The notes under the pieces: generated by a model | Seen by the model: only the letters and a program-made list of their open reading frames with translations | The model's database searches: none | What the model was told of the DNA's origin: nothing | Position numbers and translations under genes: made by a program | In this document: positions 1-8,088 of the stretch, one piece after another | Layout: each line of letters begins with the position of its first letter | Position numbering within the stretch: the stretch's first letter is position 1 | Source: Micromonospora inyonensis | GTDB taxonomy: Bacteria; Actinomycetota; Actinomycetes; Mycobacteriales; Micromonosporaceae | DNA length: 64,000 nucleotides | Direction of reading: 5' to 3' | NCBI RefSeq assembly: GCF_900091415.1 | Contig: NZ_FMHU01000002.1 | Span: 2,480,001-2,544,000 of the forward strand

Positions 1-314
1 CCGTAGAAGAAGGCCGTCCAGTTCTCCGAGCCGGCCTGCGCGGCTGCCGAGTAGTAGGCGTTGGCCCAGCCCGACCCGCCGAGCCCCCACAGGTAGAGCA
101 ACCCGGTGCCGAGCAGCAGCACCGCCAGCGCCGGCCGGACCCACCCGGGCCGGTCCGGATCGGGCCGGTGCGGTGGCCGGCGGTCGACGGGAACGTCGGC
201 AGCCGGCCCGGAGCCCGCAGGGACTTCCGCGGGCGGCCCGGAGCCGGCGGGAACGTCGGCGGTCGGGCCGGATCCGGGGTCGGACGTGGTCGGCAGGGTC
301 TCGGTTCTCTCCAT
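1..314 (-). CDS. GT39 (ArnT/PMT-like) glycosyltransferase, N-terminal part only
   Basis: The gene reads leftward off the window edge from an ATG at 314, so only about 104 residues are visible. They show a Pro/Gly-rich, probably cytoplasmic N-terminus built from repeated GSGP-type units (about residues 12-45), then one hydrophobic helix (about 55-72), then WANAYYSAAAQAGSENW followed by TAFF. That last segment is typical of the first extracytoplasmic loop of actinobacterial dolichol/polyprenyl-phosphate-sugar mannosyltransferase-like membrane proteins (GT39/ArnT class), which glycosylate cell-envelope lipids or proteins. It starts 45 bp downstream of the histidine kinase stop and in the same direction, so the three genes may form one operon. 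The catalytic part is not visible. Confidence 0.7.
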   Translation of the reverse strand, partial: MERTETLPTTSDPGSGPTADVPAGSGPPAEVPAGSGPAADVPVDRRPPHRPDPDRPGWVRPALAVLLLGTGLLYLWGLGGSGWANAYYSAAAQAGSENWTAFFY

Positions 315-359
315 GCCGCAAAGCCTGGACGGCGTCGCTGGCCCGGCCCCGTGAGACGG

Positions 360-1862
360 CTATGCGTCCGCTGTGTGCCTGGTGTGACGCGGCAGACGGA
401 CGGTGAACACGGTCCGCCCGGGTCGGCTGTCCACGTCGACCCGGCCGTGGTGGGCGTCCACCACGGCGACCACGATGGCCAGGCCCAGTCCGGTGCTCCC
501 CTGCGCCCGGGAGCGCGAGCTGTCCCCCCGGGCGAACCGCTCGAAGACCTCCGGCAGCAGCTCGGCCGGGATGCCCGGCCCGTCGTCGGCGACGGTGAGG
601 ACGGCGTCGTCCGGGCCGGCCCGCAACGTGGTCGTGACCGTACGGCCGGCCGGGGTGTGCACCCGCGCGTTGGTCAGCAGGTTCGTCACCACCTGGTGCA
701 GCCGGGCGGCGTCGCCCGGCACCTCGACCGCCTCGTCGGGCAGGTCGAGCTGCCAGCGGTGCTCCGCGCCGGCGACGTGTGCGTCGCTGACCGCGTCGAC
801 CACCAGCGCGGACAGGTCCACCGGTTCGGCCACCAGCGGTCGGCCCGAGTCGAGCCGGGCCAGCAGCAGCAGGTCGTCGACGAGGCTGGTCATCCGGATG
901 CTCTCCGACTCCACCCGGCGCAGCGCGTGCGCCACGTCGGGCGGGGCCTGCGCCCGTCCCCGGCGGGCCACCTCCGCGTACCCCCGGATGGCAGCGAGCG
1001 GGGTACGCAGCTCGTGGCTGGCGTCGGCGACGAACTGGCGTACCCGGGTCTCGCTGGCCTGGCGGGCGGCGAGTGCGGCAGCGACGTGCCCGAGCATCCG
1101 GTTGAGCGCGGCACCGACCTGGCCGACCTCGGTGCGCGGGTCGGTGTCGGTGGCCGGCACCCGGACCGACAGGGCGACCTCGCCCCGGTCCAGCGGCAGC
1201 TCGGTGACCCGGGTGGCGGTGGCGGCGACCCGGCGCAGCGGGCGCAACGTCGCCTGGACGATCAGCGCGCCGGCCGAACCGGCGAGCAGGAGCCCGACGG
1301 CGGCGATGCCGGCCTGCGCGGCGATCATCCACCAGACGGTCTCCTGCACGTCGGCCAGGGGCAGACCGAGCACCCGGACGGTGCCGTCCGGGTAACCCCG
1401 GCCCACGAACCGGTAGTCCCCCCGCTCGCCGAGGTCGACGGTGCGGGGGCGGTTGTCGGCGGTCAGCCCCGCCACCGGGACGACCTCGGCCGGGGCGACC
1501 GCCTCCTCGGTCCGGCCGGTGGTCAGCGTCCGGGCGGCGACGACCCGCCCGTCGGTGACCTGCGCGACGATCGTGCCGGTCGGGAACCCGGGCGGGATCC
1601 GCAGGGACCGCAGGTCGGGTGGGTCGGGCCCCGGGGCCAGCGCGCCGGACCACCACCGCGGCTGGTACGTCGGCACCAGCTGGTCGTCGACCTGGGCGAT
1701 CAGGAAGTGCCGCAGCGCCACCGTGGTCACCCCGCCGACCCCGACGCTGACCAGGGCGAGCAGCGCCACCACGGTGGTCACCAGCCGGGCCCGCAGCGAC
1801 CGGCCGGCCAGCCAGCGGCGCACCGAGCCGCGGCCGGGCTCAGTCGGCCGACTTGAGGACAT
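360..1862 (-). CDS. Two-component sensor histidine kinase
   Basis: A membrane sensor kinase of about 500 aa. A first transmembrane helix (about residues 27-50) is followed by an extracytoplasmic sensor loop, a second helix (about 179-202), a HAMP linker, the dimerisation/phosphoacceptor box with DASHELRTPLAAIRGY (His at about 283), and a HATPase domain with N box (TNLLTNARVHTP), DDGPGIP and GSTGLGLAIV. It should autophosphorylate and pass phosphate to the adjacent OmpR-type regulator. The ATG at 1862 was chosen because GGGGCGGGG lies just upstream. ATG 1874 or GTG 1823 (just after the regulator stop) are alternatives. The start overlaps the regulator by about 20 bp, which suggests translational coupling. 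The signal sensed is unknown. Confidence 0.92.
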   Translation of the reverse strand: MSSSRPTEPGRGSVRRWLAGRSLRARLVTTVVALLALVSVGVGGVTTVALRHFLIAQVDDQLVPTYQPRWWSGALAPGPDPPDLRSLRIPPGFPTGTIVAQVTDGRVVAARTLTTGRTEEAVAPAEVVPVAGLTADNRPRTVDLGERGDYRFVGRGYPDGTVRVLGLPLADVQETVWWMIAAQAGIAAVGLLLAGSAGALIVQATLRPLRRVAATATRVTELPLDRGEVALSVRVPATDTDPRTEVGQVGAALNRMLGHVAAALAARQASETRVRQFVADASHELRTPLAAIRGYAEVARRGRAQAPPDVAHALRRVESESIRMTSLVDDLLLLARLDSGRPLVAEPVDLSALVVDAVSDAHVAGAEHRWQLDLPDEAVEVPGDAARLHQVVTNLLTNARVHTPAGRTVTTTLRAGPDDAVLTVADDGPGIPAELLPEVFERFARGDSSRSRAQGSTGLGLAIVVAVVDAHHGRVDVDSRPGRTVFTVRLPRHTRHTADA

Positions 1863-2586
1863 ACCCCGCCCCACGCAACGTGTGGATCATCGGCGTCCGC
1901 CCGACGTCGATCTTCTTCCGCAGGTACGAGATGTACAGCTCGACCACGTTCGCCTGGCCGCCGAAGTCGTAGTTCCAGACATGGTCGAGGATCTGCGCCT
2001 TGCTCAGCACCCGACGCGGGTTGCGCATCAGGTAACGGAGCAGCTCGAACTCGGTGGCGGTGAGGGTGACCAGGTCGCCGGCCCGGCGCACCTCGTGACT
2101 CTCCTCGTCCAGCGTGAGGTCGCCGACGGTGAGCACGGCCTCCTCGCGGGCGGCCACGGCCAGCCCGGCGCGCCGCAGCAGCGCACGCAGCCGGGCGATC
2201 ACCTCCTCCAGGCTGAACGGCTTGGTGACGTAGTCGTCGCCGCCGACGGTCAGCCCGGCGATCCGGTCCTGCACCGCGTCCCGGGCGGTCAGGAACAGCA
2301 CCGGCACGGTCGGGGCCAGCTCCCGCAGACGCCGCAGCACCTGGAAACCGTCCACGTCGGGCAGCATGACGTCGAGCACCACCACGTCGGGGCGCACCTG
2401 CCGAGCGCTGCTCAGCGCGGCCATGCCGTTCCCGGCGGTGGCCACCTGCCACCCCTCGTACCGCAGGGCCATCGCGAGCAGGTCGGTCAGGGTCGGCTCG
2501 TCGTCGACCACCAGCACCCGGACCGGCCCGCCGTCCGGGCGACGCAGCTCGATCCGGCCCGGCAGCGCGTGCCCGTCGGTCACCAT
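1840..2586 (-). CDS. OmpR/PhoB-family response regulator
   Basis: A 248-aa DNA-binding response regulator. The receiver domain begins VRVLVVDDEPTLTDLL, has the phospho-acceptor Asp at about residue 72 in LDVMLPDVDG, the conserved Thr/Ala region LFLTARD and Lys in YVTKPFSLEEV. The C-terminal winged helix (about 150-248) contains the typical LTATEFELLRYLMRNP and the closing IHTLRGAGYVLK. The ATG at 2586 precedes MVTDGHALPG; upstream in-frame codons are only spurious ORF. Its partner kinase overlaps the 3' end. A 60-bp palindromic repeat sits about 95 bp upstream, near the likely promoter region. Confidence 0.94.
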   Translation of the reverse strand: MVTDGHALPGRIELRRPDGGPVRVLVVDDEPTLTDLLAMALRYEGWQVATAGNGMAALSSARQVRPDVVVLDVMLPDVDGFQVLRRLRELAPTVPVLFLTARDAVQDRIAGLTVGGDDYVTKPFSLEEVIARLRALLRRAGLAVAAREEAVLTVGDLTLDEESHEVRRAGDLVTLTATEFELLRYLMRNPRRVLSKAQILDHVWNYDFGGQANVVELYISYLRKKIDVGRTPMIHTLRGAGYVLKSAD

Positions 2587-2681
2587 GCACCCATCCTGGC
2601 CCCCGGTGCTGTGTCGCGTCTCGGTGTTCCCTGTGCGCCAGCTGTACGCCGCCGCGATCCACGCCGGTCGCCCCCGCCCTG

Positions 2682-2742
2682 GGTGGTAGCAGGGGCCCCC
2701 TGCTACCACTTTCTGTCGAGGAGGGGACCCCTGCAACCACCT
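2682..2742. repeat. Dispersed 60-bp palindromic repeat, copy 1
   Basis: The element is bounded by near-perfect inverted ends: GGTGGTAGCAGGGG on the left and CCCCTGCAACCACC on the right, with one mismatch. The left half is itself a tight palindrome (GTGGTAGCAGGGG then CCCCTGCTACCAC). Other copies lie at 4791-4850 and 26972-27032, with a fragment at 3830-3850. It is non-coding and intergenic, upstream of the response regulator gene. Its size and structure resemble REP/MITE-type elements. Whether it is mobile cannot be told from this window. Confidence 0.85.
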
Positions 2743-2963
2743 CCGACCGGGCATCCGCTCGGCGCGACGCGCGCCCGGTTGCCTGTCGTACCGTCCACGG
2801 TGAGCGGGTACGGCGGTGGCTGCGGCAGGACGACCTCCCGGCGTACGCGATCGCCCGGCCGGTTCTCCCTCGCCCCGCCTGACGGGGCGACGTCGCCCGG
2901 GAGTGCGCCCCATCAGTATTCCCTTGTGGACGGCGCTCGACCGGTGCCTGGTTGGATGAAGCG

Positions 2964-3737
2964 ATGACCGACCCCGCAGTGGCCACCGCCGCGCCCGACC
3001 AGATCACGTACATGGACACCGCCGCCGGCACCCGGGTGGGGCTCGACTACAAGCGGCGCCTCGTTGACGCGCTCGATCTGCGCCCCGGGCAGGTGACGGT
3101 CGACCTCGGCTGCGGCCCCGGCACCGACCTGGCCCGGCTGGCCGACGCGGTCGGGCCCGACGGCTCGGTGTTCGGGATCGACCACGAGCCCCGGATGGTC
3201 GCCGAGGCAACCCGGCGGTTCGCCGACCGGCCGAACGTCAGCGTGCGGACCGGCGACCTCCACGACCTGCCGTTGGCCGACGCCAGCGTGGACCGGGCCC
3301 GGGTGGACCGGGTGCTGCAACACGTGTCGACGCCGGAGCGGGCGCTCGCGGAGGCCCGGCGGGTACTGCGGCCGGGTGGCCTCCTCGGCATGGCCGAGCC
3401 GGACTGGGACACCCTGGCCGTCGCGGACGAGGACGTAAAGACCAGCCGCCGGTTCGCGCGCTTCAGCGCCGGACGGGTACGCAACGCGACCATCGGCCGT
3501 CAGCTCGTCCGGTTGGCGACCGACGTCGGCTTCCTGATCCGCTCGGTCGAGCCGGTGGCGGTGATGTTCCGCGACTTCGGTACGGCCGACCAGATCCTCG
3601 GGCTGCGTCGCAACTCGGCACGCGCGGTGCAGGCGGGTGAGCTGACCGAGGCGGATGTCCAGGCGTGGCTGCACCGGCTGGAGACCGGCCCGGTCCTCGC
3701 CAACTTCACGTTCTACCTGGTCACCGTCGAAGCCTGA
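2964..3737 (+). CDS. Class I SAM-dependent methyltransferase (UbiE/MenG-like)
   Basis: A 257-aa soluble methyltransferase. Motif I is VDLGCGPGTDLARLAD (about residues 41-56), followed by an acidic residue ending strand 2 (GIDHEP), motif II around RTGDLHDLPLADASVDRA, and the typical RVLQHVSTPERALAEARRVLRPGG. The C-terminal third has no extra domain that I recognise. The substrate cannot be inferred: the fold is shared by menaquinone, lipid and antibiotic methyltransferases. ATG 2964 is preferred; an in-frame TTG lies at 2952. It is a single gene flanked by palindromic repeats on both sides. Confidence 0.88.
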   Translation: MTDPAVATAAPDQITYMDTAAGTRVGLDYKRRLVDALDLRPGQVTVDLGCGPGTDLARLADAVGPDGSVFGIDHEPRMVAEATRRFADRPNVSVRTGDLHDLPLADASVDRARVDRVLQHVSTPERALAEARRVLRPGGLLGMAEPDWDTLAVADEDVKTSRRFARFSAGRVRNATIGRQLVRLATDVGFLIRSVEPVAVMFRDFGTADQILGLRRNSARAVQAGELTEADVQAWLHRLETGPVLANFTFYLVTVEA

Positions 3738-3829
3738 CCCCGAGCGCCCGCCTCGCGTGCCGGCAGGGGCACCCTCCTCGGCGAGTGGGGGGGGAGTGCA
3801 GCGGCACTGCCACACCTGAAGGCGGACCT

Positions 3830-3850
3830 GGTAGCAGTCCCCTGCTACCC
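3830..3850. repeat. Fragment of the dispersed palindrome
   Basis: GGTAGCAG, a TCC centre, then CCTGCTACC matches one internal arm pair of the 60-bp element. The 60 bp before it (from about 3765, GGCAGGGGCACCCTCCTCGG) also look like decayed element sequence. It lies in the 210-bp gap between the methyltransferase and the ApbE-like gene, a gap with no other recognisable content. Confidence 0.5.
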
Positions 3851-3947
3851 CCACATCGGGCGGCGGCGTCCCGGCAAGCCACCAGCCACAGCGGGCGCAC
3901 AGCTACGACCTGATGTCCTCCCAGCCGTACCGGGCAGGGTCGGCGCC

Positions 3948-4829
3948 GTGGACACCATGGATCGGGTACGCGAGACGCACTGGTCACACCGGGGACTACC
4001 GGTCCGGGTGGCGGTGGCCGAGGCGCGGCGGCCGACGGCGGCGCGGCGGGTGGTCGCCGGAGCGCTGGCCGCCCTGGACCGGGTCACCGCTCCAGGGCGG
4101 GGTGAGCTGGCCCGGGTGCACCGGGCTGCGGGCCGTCCGGTTCCGGTCGGCCCGCTGCTGCGCGATCTGGTGGCCGTCGCGCTGGACGCGGCACGGGCCA
4201 GTGACGGCGACTGCGACCCCACGATCGGCGCGTCCCGGATCCGGCTGGCCGCGCGGGGCGGCCTGCTACCCGTCTGCGGCTTCGGCACCGGGGTGCCACT
4301 GCCGGCCGACGACTGGCGGGCGGTGTCGCTACGCGGCGACCGGTTGACCGTGCCGCCGACGTTGCTGCTGGTCCTCGGTGGCACGGCGACGGCGTACCTG
4401 GCGCAGCGCTGCGCCGTGCGGATCGCCGAGCGTTCGGCGGGCGGGGTGCTGGTCGCGATCGGGTCCCGGGTGGCGACAGCCGGCCCGGTGCCGCGCGGCG
4501 GCTGGCCGGTGCCGGTGGGCGGCCGCACGATCCGGCTCCGCAGCGGTGGACTGGCCACCGCCTCCGCGTGCCGGCCGGACGGTGGGGGCGTGCTCGATCC
4601 ACACTCCGGCCGGGCACCTGACCTGCCCGGATCGGCGGTGACCGTGGCGGCCCCGGACACGGTCCGGGCGGCCACCCTCGCCATCACCGCCCTGGTCCGG
4701 GGCCCGGACGGCCCCGGCTGGCTGGCCGGGCAGGACTGTGCCTGGTGGATCGACCCGGACCGGCCCGACGTGTCGCTCCGCCCCGGGTCGGGTGGTTGCA
4801 GGGGTCCCCTCCTCGACATAAAGCGGTAA
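3948..4829 (+). CDS. ApbE-like FAD:protein FMN transferase, degenerate
   Basis: A 293-aa ORF resembling ApbE flavin transferases, which attach FMN to Thr in extracytoplasmic flavoproteins. It has the early DGDCDPTIG segment (family H/D-x-T-x-DPTxG) and the central LGG...A region. The residues normally used are altered: family GGIAKGYAxD reads GGTATAYLAQ, and the NLGGDI stretch reads AIGSRV. No signal peptide or lipobox is visible. The start is GTG 3948; ATG 3957 is possible. The last about ten codons and the stop come from repeat copy 2, so the native C-terminus has been replaced. It may be non-catalytic or decaying. Confidence 0.6.
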   Translation: MDTMDRVRETHWSHRGLPVRVAVAEARRPTAARRVVAGALAALDRVTAPGRGELARVHRAAGRPVPVGPLLRDLVAVALDAARASDGDCDPTIGASRIRLAARGGLLPVCGFGTGVPLPADDWRAVSLRGDRLTVPPTLLLVLGGTATAYLAQRCAVRIAERSAGGVLVAIGSRVATAGPVPRGGWPVPVGGRTIRLRSGGLATASACRPDGGGVLDPHSGRAPDLPGSAVTVAAPDTVRAATLAITALVRGPDGPGWLAGQDCAWWIDPDRPDVSLRPGSGGCRGPLLDIKR

Positions 4830-4850
4830 CAAGGGGCCCCTGCTACCACC
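4791..4850. repeat. Dispersed 60-bp palindromic repeat, copy 2
   Basis: Ends are GGTGGTTGCAGGGG and CCCCTGCTACCACC, the same inverted ends as copies 1 and 3, with an inner stem around CCCCTCCTCG...GGTAACAAGGGG. This copy lies across the 3' end of the ApbE-like gene and supplies its stop codon (4827-4829). It also directly precedes an SDR C-terminal remnant. That position is good evidence that the element, or recombination at it, has rearranged the locus. Confidence 0.85.
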
Positions 4851-4852
4851 CA

Positions 4853-5035
4853 AACCCGGAGGCGTTCGTCCGGGCCGTCGAGCGGCGGCAGCGGCGGGTG
4901 TACGTACCCCGGGCCGTGGGCCTGGTGCAGGCCGGGCGCGCCGTACTGGTCAGCAGATCCGGGCCCTGGGACGCGGCTTCGGCGCGACCACGGCGCTGCC
5001 CGGAGCCGCTGGTCCCGCCGGAAACCGTCCCGACC
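4853..5035 (+). pseudogene. C-terminal remnant of a short-chain dehydrogenase
   Basis: In the frame beginning at 4853 the translation reads AFVRAVERRQRRVYVPRAVG followed by LVQAGRAVLVSR. This resembles the C-terminal tail of a class of actinobacterial SDR proteins (pattern AVERRxRRVYVPRxxxLxQA). No Rossmann motif, no catalytic Tyr and no start lie upstream; copy 2 of the palindrome is there instead. The reading frame then runs into the tandem repeat. I infer a gene fragment left by deletion at the repeat. The family match is from memory and should be searched. Confidence 0.4.
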
Positions 5036-5038
5036 AGA

Positions 5039-5150
5039 CGGAGGACGACCCCGACGGAGGACGACCCCCGCGGAGGACGACCCCGGCGGAGGACGACCCC
5101 CGCGGAGGACGACCCCGGCGGAGGACGACCCCGGCGGAGGACGACCCCGG
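5039..5150. repeat. 16-bp tandem repeat, 7 copies
   Basis: Seven head-to-tail units of CGGAGGACGACCCC plus two variable bases (GA, CG or GG) cover 112 bp. The first unit is the most divergent and the last three are identical. It lies between the SDR remnant and the kinase gene. No function is evident; it is a minisatellite-like array likely to vary in copy number. Confidence 0.9.
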
Positions 5151-5312
5151 GGGCTGACGGTCCACCCCGCACCGCCGGTACGAACCGGTGACCCCGCACG
5201 AAGATCGTCGGCTGCGGTTTGTCCTGCTCCGACGTCGGGTACCGCCCTGAGAACGGCATGGCCGGCGGGCACGTCATGCCGGTGGGCACCGGACGAGGGC
5301 GGGAGCGGCGCG

Positions 5313-6263
5313 ATGAGGACGCTGGACGGGCGGTACCGGCTCGAACAGCGGGTCGGCGTCGGCGGCATGTCGGAGGTCTGGCGGGCCCACGACGTGGTGC
5401 TGGACCGGACGGTCGCGGTCAAGCTCATCTCACCCGGCCAGGACGACGAGGCGACCTCGGTGGAGCGGATCCGCGCCGAGGCCCGGTCGGCGGCCCGACT
5501 GGTGCACCCGAACGTGGCGAGCGTGCACGACTTCGGCACCTCCCCGACGATCACCGGGCAGCAGGTCCCCTACATCGTGATGGAACTGGCCGAGGGGGAG
5601 ACCCTCGCCGCGCACGTCCGTGCCGGGCCACTGGACTGGCGGATCGCCGTCCGGGTCTGCGCCGAGGTGAGTGCCGCGCTGGCCGCCGCGCACGCGCACG
5701 GGATCGTGCACCGGGACGTGAAGCCGGCGAACGTGGTGCTCACCCCGGCCGGCGTGAAGGTGCTGGACTTCGGCATCGCCACCCCCAGCGGATCGCCCGA
5801 CCCGCTGCCGGCGGGCATGGTGGTCGGCACCCCCGCGTACCTGGCGCCGGAGCAGCTGGCGCAACGGCCGGCCACCACCGCCGCCGACATGTACGCCCTG
5901 GGCGTGCTCCTCTACTACTGCCTGACCGGCAGGCTGCCGTACCCGGCGGACACCACGACGCAACTGCTGGGGGCCCGCCGCCGGCAGCCGCCCGCACCGC
6001 TGCCCCCGATCGACGGGCTGCCCGCCGAGGTGGTCGACCTCTGCCGACGCTGCCTGGCCGAGGACCCGCTGGCCCGCCCCACCAGCCTGGTCGCCGCGCT
6101 GGTGCTGGCCGAGGCGGTGGACGCCCGGGTCTACGTGCCGCTGGCCGCGTTGCCGCCCCGGCCCCGCTCGGCGGGCACGGTGTCGCCGTGGAGCGACCGG
6201 GCCGCGGCCGAGCCCACCGAGGTGGCGATGGTGGCGGAGCCGCGCGACACGGCGAAGCGCTGA
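5313..6263 (+). CDS. Soluble Ser/Thr protein kinase (PknB family)
   Basis: A 316-aa Hanks-type kinase. Visible elements are the Gly-rich loop GVGGMSEVW, the ATP lysine in VAVKLI, the catalytic loop HRDVKPANV, DFG in LDFGIATPS, and the APE-like YLAPEQL with an activation segment rich in Ser/Pro. Kinase homology ends near residue 270. A short Pro/Arg tail follows, and there is no transmembrane helix or PASTA/sensor domain, so it should act in the cytoplasm. The start is ATG 5313 after GGGAGCGG. It stands alone, and no substrate candidate is adjacent. Confidence 0.93.
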   Translation: MRTLDGRYRLEQRVGVGGMSEVWRAHDVVLDRTVAVKLISPGQDDEATSVERIRAEARSAARLVHPNVASVHDFGTSPTITGQQVPYIVMELAEGETLAAHVRAGPLDWRIAVRVCAEVSAALAAAHAHGIVHRDVKPANVVLTPAGVKVLDFGIATPSGSPDPLPAGMVVGTPAYLAPEQLAQRPATTAADMYALGVLLYYCLTGRLPYPADTTTQLLGARRRQPPAPLPPIDGLPAEVVDLCRRCLAEDPLARPTSLVAALVLAEAVDARVYVPLAALPPRPRSAGTVSPWSDRAAAEPTEVAMVAEPRDTAKR

Positions 6264-6425
6264 CCGGTCCTCCCGCACGCCGGCGCGACGGATGTCCGCC
6301 CCCTCGCACGGCGCCACGGCCGGCGCGACGCGGGAGACCCGGCCCCGCCGTCTGTCGGTCCCCGCCGGTAGCGGTTTCGCCGGGCGGGTGCCGGGTAGCC
6401 GTGCCGGGATGACGGGAGGAACGCG

Positions 6426-6851
6426 ATGTCGGATCCGAGTTCCTGGTTCCACGAGGCCATGGCGACCGCCGAGGGTGGTCACGTACGCACCGAAGACGGC
6501 GGGCTCTCCACGGCGCTGGCCTCCCCGCTCGCACCGCACTGTTCCGGGCTGACGCCGGAACAGCTGCTCGCGGCGGCCTTCGCCTCCTGCCTGCACCACG
6601 CGGCGGTGGAAGCGGCCAAGGACATCACCGACGAGGCGCACACCGTACAGGTCCGCGCCGAGGTCAGGTTGGGTCGCGGCGACGACGGGCGCTACCAGGC
6701 GGACGTGCACGCCTCGATCGCGTCGACCGGTCTGAGCCGCGACCAGCTCGCCGGCCTGGTGGCGCAGGCGGACCGGCTCTGGCCGTTTTCCAGCGACGAC
6801 CTGAGCCGGCACCGGCTGACCGTTACGGCGGCGGAGAACGGCCGGCACTGA
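6426..6851 (+). CDS. OsmC/Ohr-family protein lacking the second catalytic Cys
   Basis: A 141-aa OsmC-fold protein, the usual Ohr length. The first redox centre is present: the Arg region GHVRTEDGG, Glu in TPEQLLAAAF and Cys in FASCLHHAA. In Ohr peroxidases the resolving Cys lies in a VCPYS motif near the C-terminus. Here the aligned stretch is LWPFSSDD, with Trp in place of Cys. Organic hydroperoxide reduction with lipoamide as reductant is the known role of Ohr; a protein with one Cys may instead be a thiol-dependent OsmC-like enzyme or a sensor. The start is ATG 6426 with a good GGGAGGAA site. No OhrR regulator is adjacent. Confidence 0.82.
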   Translation: MSDPSSWFHEAMATAEGGHVRTEDGGLSTALASPLAPHCSGLTPEQLLAAAFASCLHHAAVEAAKDITDEAHTVQVRAEVRLGRGDDGRYQADVHASIASTGLSRDQLAGLVAQADRLWPFSSDDLSRHRLTVTAAENGRH

Positions 6852-7203
6852 GCGGGCCACCCCCGAACCGGTGCCACCTCGCCCGTCTTGGCGGCCCTGG
6901 CCACGGTGGGCTGCCACGTCGGCCGACCGCGCCACGGGCAGTGCCGGGCCCTCCCCCGGACGGCGGGGGACGACTCGGGTGGAGGGCGGACTCCACCCGA
7001 CCCGATCGGGGGAGGGCCGAATTCGGTCATGTCGCTCGCCCTCCGAGGCATGAATAATCCCGTCAACGCCGCTTTCAAGGCATTTGCTGGGAATGTCGCT
7101 CTCGATCGCTTTGGCAGGATATAACGGTAGATCACCGGCGCGGCTCCGGCAAAATGTGGTTCATGCCACTATTCATTCCGATGGCAACGGACCCGATACT
7201 TTC
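6852..7203. other. Non-coding gap, partly AT-richer
   Basis: About 350 bp without a convincing gene. The left part is GC-rich with the hairpin listed separately. From about 7040 to 7200 the sequence is clearly richer in A/T than its surroundings, which fits a promoter region for the secreted protein gene at 7216. A 78-codon ORF at 6888-7124 has no family look and is not called. Confidence 0.6.
6975..7000. terminator. Terminator-like hairpin
   Basis: A perfect 10-bp stem TCGGGTGGAG / CTCCACCCGA with a 6-nt loop, about 120 bp after the Ohr-like gene. There is no U-tract, as is common in actinomycetes. Confidence 0.5.
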
Positions 7204-7209
7204 TAGCCT
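7204..7209 (+). promoter_or_regulatory. Candidate -10 box for a leaderless start
   Basis: TAGCCT fits TAnnnT and ends 6 bp before the GTG at 7216, the spacing expected for leaderless actinobacterial mRNAs. No Shine-Dalgarno sequence precedes the GTG. This is an inference from pattern only. Confidence 0.4.
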
Positions 7210-7215
7210 CGGCGG

Positions 7216-8046
7216 GTGCCCCACGACGACTCCGCTCAGCAGAAGCCGACCCACACCCCGCCGGACAGCCGTTCGGCGGAGGCGGCCTCCCCCGAACGAC
7301 GCGTCGGCCGGCACCGCGCCGAGGACCGCCGACCCCGGGGCCGGACGTGGCACGCCAGCACCGGTGTCCGGGTGGCACTCGCCGCCGGGGTGACCTGCTG
7401 CCTCGGTGTCGGCGTCGTCGTCGGGACGCAGACCGGCAGCGGCGACGAGGAGCCGCTGCGCGAATCCCTGGCCGATCGGGCGGTCAGCGCCGCCGAGGCC
7501 GACCGGCGGGCATCCCGCACGTACCAGCGGGATTCGGTGCCGTCACCGGGTAGCAGCACCAGCGCCTCCGCCAGCGCGCAGCCGACGGTTCCGCCGCGGC
7601 GACCCGTCCGGCCGAAGCCGGTGGCCGGGCTGACCCAGCGGCAGATGGACAACGCGAAGACGATCGTGGACATCGGCGTCGGACTGCGCCTGCCCCGCCG
7701 GGCGCTGGTGGTCGCCGTCGCCACCGCGATGCAGGAGAGCGACCTGCACAACCTGGCCAACGACCGGATCGCCGAGTCGTCCCGGTACCCGCACCAGGGC
7801 AGCGGCACCGACCACGACTCGCTCGGGCTCTTCCAGCAGCGCCCGAGCAGCGGCTGGGGCAGCGTCCGGGAGCTGATGCAGCCCGCCTACGCCGCCCGCG
7901 TCTTCTACCGGGCACTGCGCGAGGTGCCGGGCTGGCAGGAGCTGAGCGTCACGGCCGCCGCGCAGGCGGTGCAGCGGTCGGCGTACCCGGGCGCGTACGC
8001 GAAACACGAGCGCCGGGCCACCACCGTGGTCGACGCGCTGACCTGA
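7216..8046 (+). CDS. Secreted/anchored lysozyme-like (transglycosylase-like) protein
   Basis: A 276-aa protein. The N-terminal about 45 residues are polar and charged, followed by one hydrophobic helix (about 52-72, VRVALAAGVTCCLGVGVVVG), which anchors it or serves as a signal. A low-complexity Ser/Pro linker follows, then a C-terminal domain of about 140 residues with QMDNAKTIVDIG, ATAMQESDLHNLAND (probable catalytic Glu in the MQES motif) and LGLFQQRPSSGWG. This is the actinobacterial lysozyme-like domain expected to act on peptidoglycan. A paralogue lies at 32435-33040. The start is GTG 7216, apparently leaderless. It converges with the CheY-like gene. Confidence 0.8.
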   Translation: MPHDDSAQQKPTHTPPDSRSAEAASPERRVGRHRAEDRRPRGRTWHASTGVRVALAAGVTCCLGVGVVVGTQTGSGDEEPLRESLADRAVSAAEADRRASRTYQRDSVPSPGSSTSASASAQPTVPPRRPVRPKPVAGLTQRQMDNAKTIVDIGVGLRLPRRALVVAVATAMQESDLHNLANDRIAESSRYPHQGSGTDHDSLGLFQQRPSSGWGSVRELMQPAYAARVFYRALREVPGWQELSVTAAAQAVQRSAYPGAYAKHERRATTVVDALT

Positions 8047-8088
8047 CCGGCCGCCGAGGCGGTCACGTCGACGCGACCGCCGGGGGCG

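Noticed and set aside
4791..5150. Repeats around 4.8-5.2 kb as a CRISPR array
   Set aside because: The 16-bp units are contiguous without spacers, and the palindromes are isolated copies far apart; no cas genes are present.
6888..7124. 78-codon ORF in the gap before the lysozyme-like gene
   Set aside because: No ribosome-binding site, no family resemblance, and it runs across the hairpin and the AT-rich promoter-like stretch.
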